Assembly: GCA_026396495.1 (NCBI GenBank)
Contig: JAPLWR010000044.1
Location: forward strand, 1 to 6,245
DNA length: 6,245 nucleotides
From: Candidatus Magasanikiibacteriota bacterium
Lineage (GTDB): Bacteria; Patescibacteriota; Patescibacteriia; Magasanikbacterales; UBA10003
Reading direction: 5' to 3'
In this document: positions 5,765-6,245 of the stretch, piece after piece
Numbering within the stretch: position 1 is the stretch's first letter
How the letters are laid out: each line of letters starts with the position of its first letter
Notes under the pieces: generated by a model
Seen by the model: the letters and a program-made list of their open reading frames with translations, nothing else
Told to the model about the DNA's origin: nothing
Databases searched by the model: none
Made by a program: the position numbers and the translations under genes

Positions 5765-6044
5765 GAGTTACCTCCTTTTTTTCTTCTCCTTCTTCTTTTC
5801 TACTACAACTCACAAAGCACGCCAACAAGAAACAAATAAGAAAGGTAATCGCCCCAGTTAGTGTGGCCAATTTTTGCCAAGGGCCAATAGGAGTTAAACC
5901 TCCATTCTCATTGGCTGCCCAAACCCATTCCAAGTCTAGCAGGTGGGCGATAATTCCGCCGGATATATGGGCAAGACCTCCTCCTATGGCTGTTACAAGA
6001 ATAAGTGCCACAATCTCTCCCAGAATTTTTCCTAAAAAACCCAT
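5748..6044 (-). CDS. Unrecognised 98-aa small membrane protein with two predicted transmembrane segments
   Basis: I do not recognise the family. Predicted membrane helices lie at about residues 8-36 (Gly/Ala/Ile-rich, ILGEIVALILVTAIGGGLAH in 7-26) and 60-80 (LTGAITFLICFLLACFVSC, 62-80). They are joined by a 20-residue loop with Trp40, 42 and 56 likely at the membrane face. A charged tail SRKEEGEEKKEV (81-92) follows. Lys6 and Arg82/Lys83 favour both ends in the cytoplasm. The tail is of the same Lys/Glu character as the N-terminus of the next protein. AGAGG (6056-6052) is 7 bases before the ATG, a good ribosome binding site, and a consensus promoter lies about 60 bp upstream. TTA codes 2 of 14 leucines. 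Size and topology would also fit a holin-like or small toxin/anchor protein, but nothing specific supports that. Confidence 0.7.
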   Translation of the reverse strand: MGFLGKILGEIVALILVTAIGGGLAHISGGIIAHLLDLEWVWAANENGGLTPIGPWQKLATLTGAITFLICFLLACFVSCSRKEEGEEKKEVTHVQTN

Positions 6045-6101
6045 GTTTTTGCCTCTGAAGTGTGTTGTAAAAGATCTTGTCCAACATCATTTATGCTGGA
6101 T
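6045..6101 (-). promoter_or_regulatory. 5' leader with stem-loop at the mRNA 5' end
   Basis: With transcription starting near 6101, the mRNA would open with an 8-bp stem (UCCAGCAU paired with AUGUUGGA, one G-U pair, five-base loop) at 6100-6080, then run about 24 bases to the AGAGG ribosome site. A hairpin at the very 5' end is known in bacteria to shield mRNA from 5'-dependent decay. Function here is inferred; the pairing is seen. Confidence 0.45.
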
Positions 6102-6106
6102 AAGTT

Positions 6107-6135
6107 AGTGTAGCACCAACTTATTAATTTGTCAA
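6107..6135 (-). promoter_or_regulatory. Consensus sigma70-type promoter of the two-gene minus-strand unit
   Basis: Minus strand: perfect TTGACA (6135-6130), exactly 17 bp spacer, TACACT (6112-6107, 4 of 6 to the -10 consensus with the key bases TA...T kept). Predicted start near 6101, giving a leader of about 57 bases before the ATG at 6044. It is the clearest promoter in the window. Confidence 0.75.
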
Positions 6136-6235
6136 TATATTTTACTAATAAAATGTAGATTTGAGAGATTAACTATTTTTGTTATATTTTAGCCTAAATA
6201 ATACCTTTTTGTTTAATTATTTTGTGTCAAAAAAC

Positions 6236-6241
6236 TTGACA
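6236..6241 (+). promoter_or_regulatory. Possible -35 box of a gene beyond the right edge
   Basis: A perfect TTGACA four bases from the window end, followed by AAGA. It resembles the TTGACAAAAGA at 395. A reverse TTGACA lies at 6230-6225, forming a TGTCAA-N5-TTGACA inverted pair, but no good minus-strand -10 lies 16-18 bp from it. The -10 for the plus box would fall outside the window. Confidence 0.3.
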
Positions 6242-6245
6242 AAGA

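Noticed and set aside
5471..5839. Plus-strand frame of 122 codons that looks hydrophobic and membrane-like
   Set aside because: The Phe/Leu-rich run is the reverse reading of the Lys/Glu codons of the minus-strand 160-aa gene. It has no ribosome site, while the minus gene has a strong one.
5908..6090. Minus-strand 60-codon frame starting at the ATGATG in the leader hairpin
   Set aside because: Out of frame with the 98-aa gene and overlapping it for most of its length; the start is buried in the hairpin and has no ribosome site, and the product is basic without features.
5863..6108. Plus-strand frame of 81 codons opposite the 98-aa membrane protein
   Set aside because: No ribosome site or promoter and no coherent protein features; the minus-strand frame has both promoter and ribosome site.

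Overview
The window looks like a stretch of a small, AT-rich bacterial genome of the Patescibacteria/CPR (Parcubacteria-like) type. This rests on leucine codons dominated by TTA in the main operon, tightly packed genes with gaps of a few bases or 4-base overlaps, weak or absent Shine-Dalgarno sites in that operon, and the protein types present. TGA is a stop codon in two genes, so the Gracilibacteria/Absconditabacteria code (UGA = Gly) does not apply. The taxonomic placement is inference from sequence character; no marker gene is present.

Layout. At the left edge (1-326, minus strand) is the N-terminal third of a phosphofructokinase whose active-site loop reads GGDD, the signature usually linked to pyrophosphate use. 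A 116-bp divergent intergenic region (327-442) has back-to-back TTGACA boxes, one for each direction. A compact plus-strand operon of six genes follows (443-5231): a HAD-like hydrolase with eroded catalytic motifs, a GlmU-like single-domain nucleotidyltransferase, then the alpha, beta and gamma subunits of a 2-oxoacid:ferredoxin oxidoreductase, with a transglutaminase-like (SirB1/Transglut_core2-like, Cys-His-Asp) protein inserted between beta and gamma. There is no delta (ferredoxin-like) subunit. The operon ends in a strong hairpin terminator (5242-5278) that serves both strands.

From the right, a convergent two-gene minus-strand unit (6044 to 5282) encodes a 98-aa protein with two membrane segments and a 160-aa protein with a Lys/Glu-rich helical N-terminus. 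The two overlap by 17 bp. The unit has a textbook promoter (TTGACA, 17 bp, TACACT) and a stem-loop at the predicted 5' end of its mRNA. Its codon use and ribosome binding sites differ from the operon's, so it may be an acquired or accessory module. I recognise neither protein.

Taken together, PFK and the oxidoreductase fit a fermentative, anaerobic central carbon metabolism: sugar phosphate to 2-oxoacid, then oxidative decarboxylation to acyl-CoA with electrons going to ferredoxin. The transglutaminase-like protein may be a maturation, assembly or quality-control partner of the oxidoreductase, but only gene position supports this. No stretch over 300 bases lacks a gene; the largest gap, 6045-6245, holds the promoter and leader of the minus-strand unit and a possible -35 box of a gene beyond the window. 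No RNA gene, CRISPR array or insertion sequence was seen.
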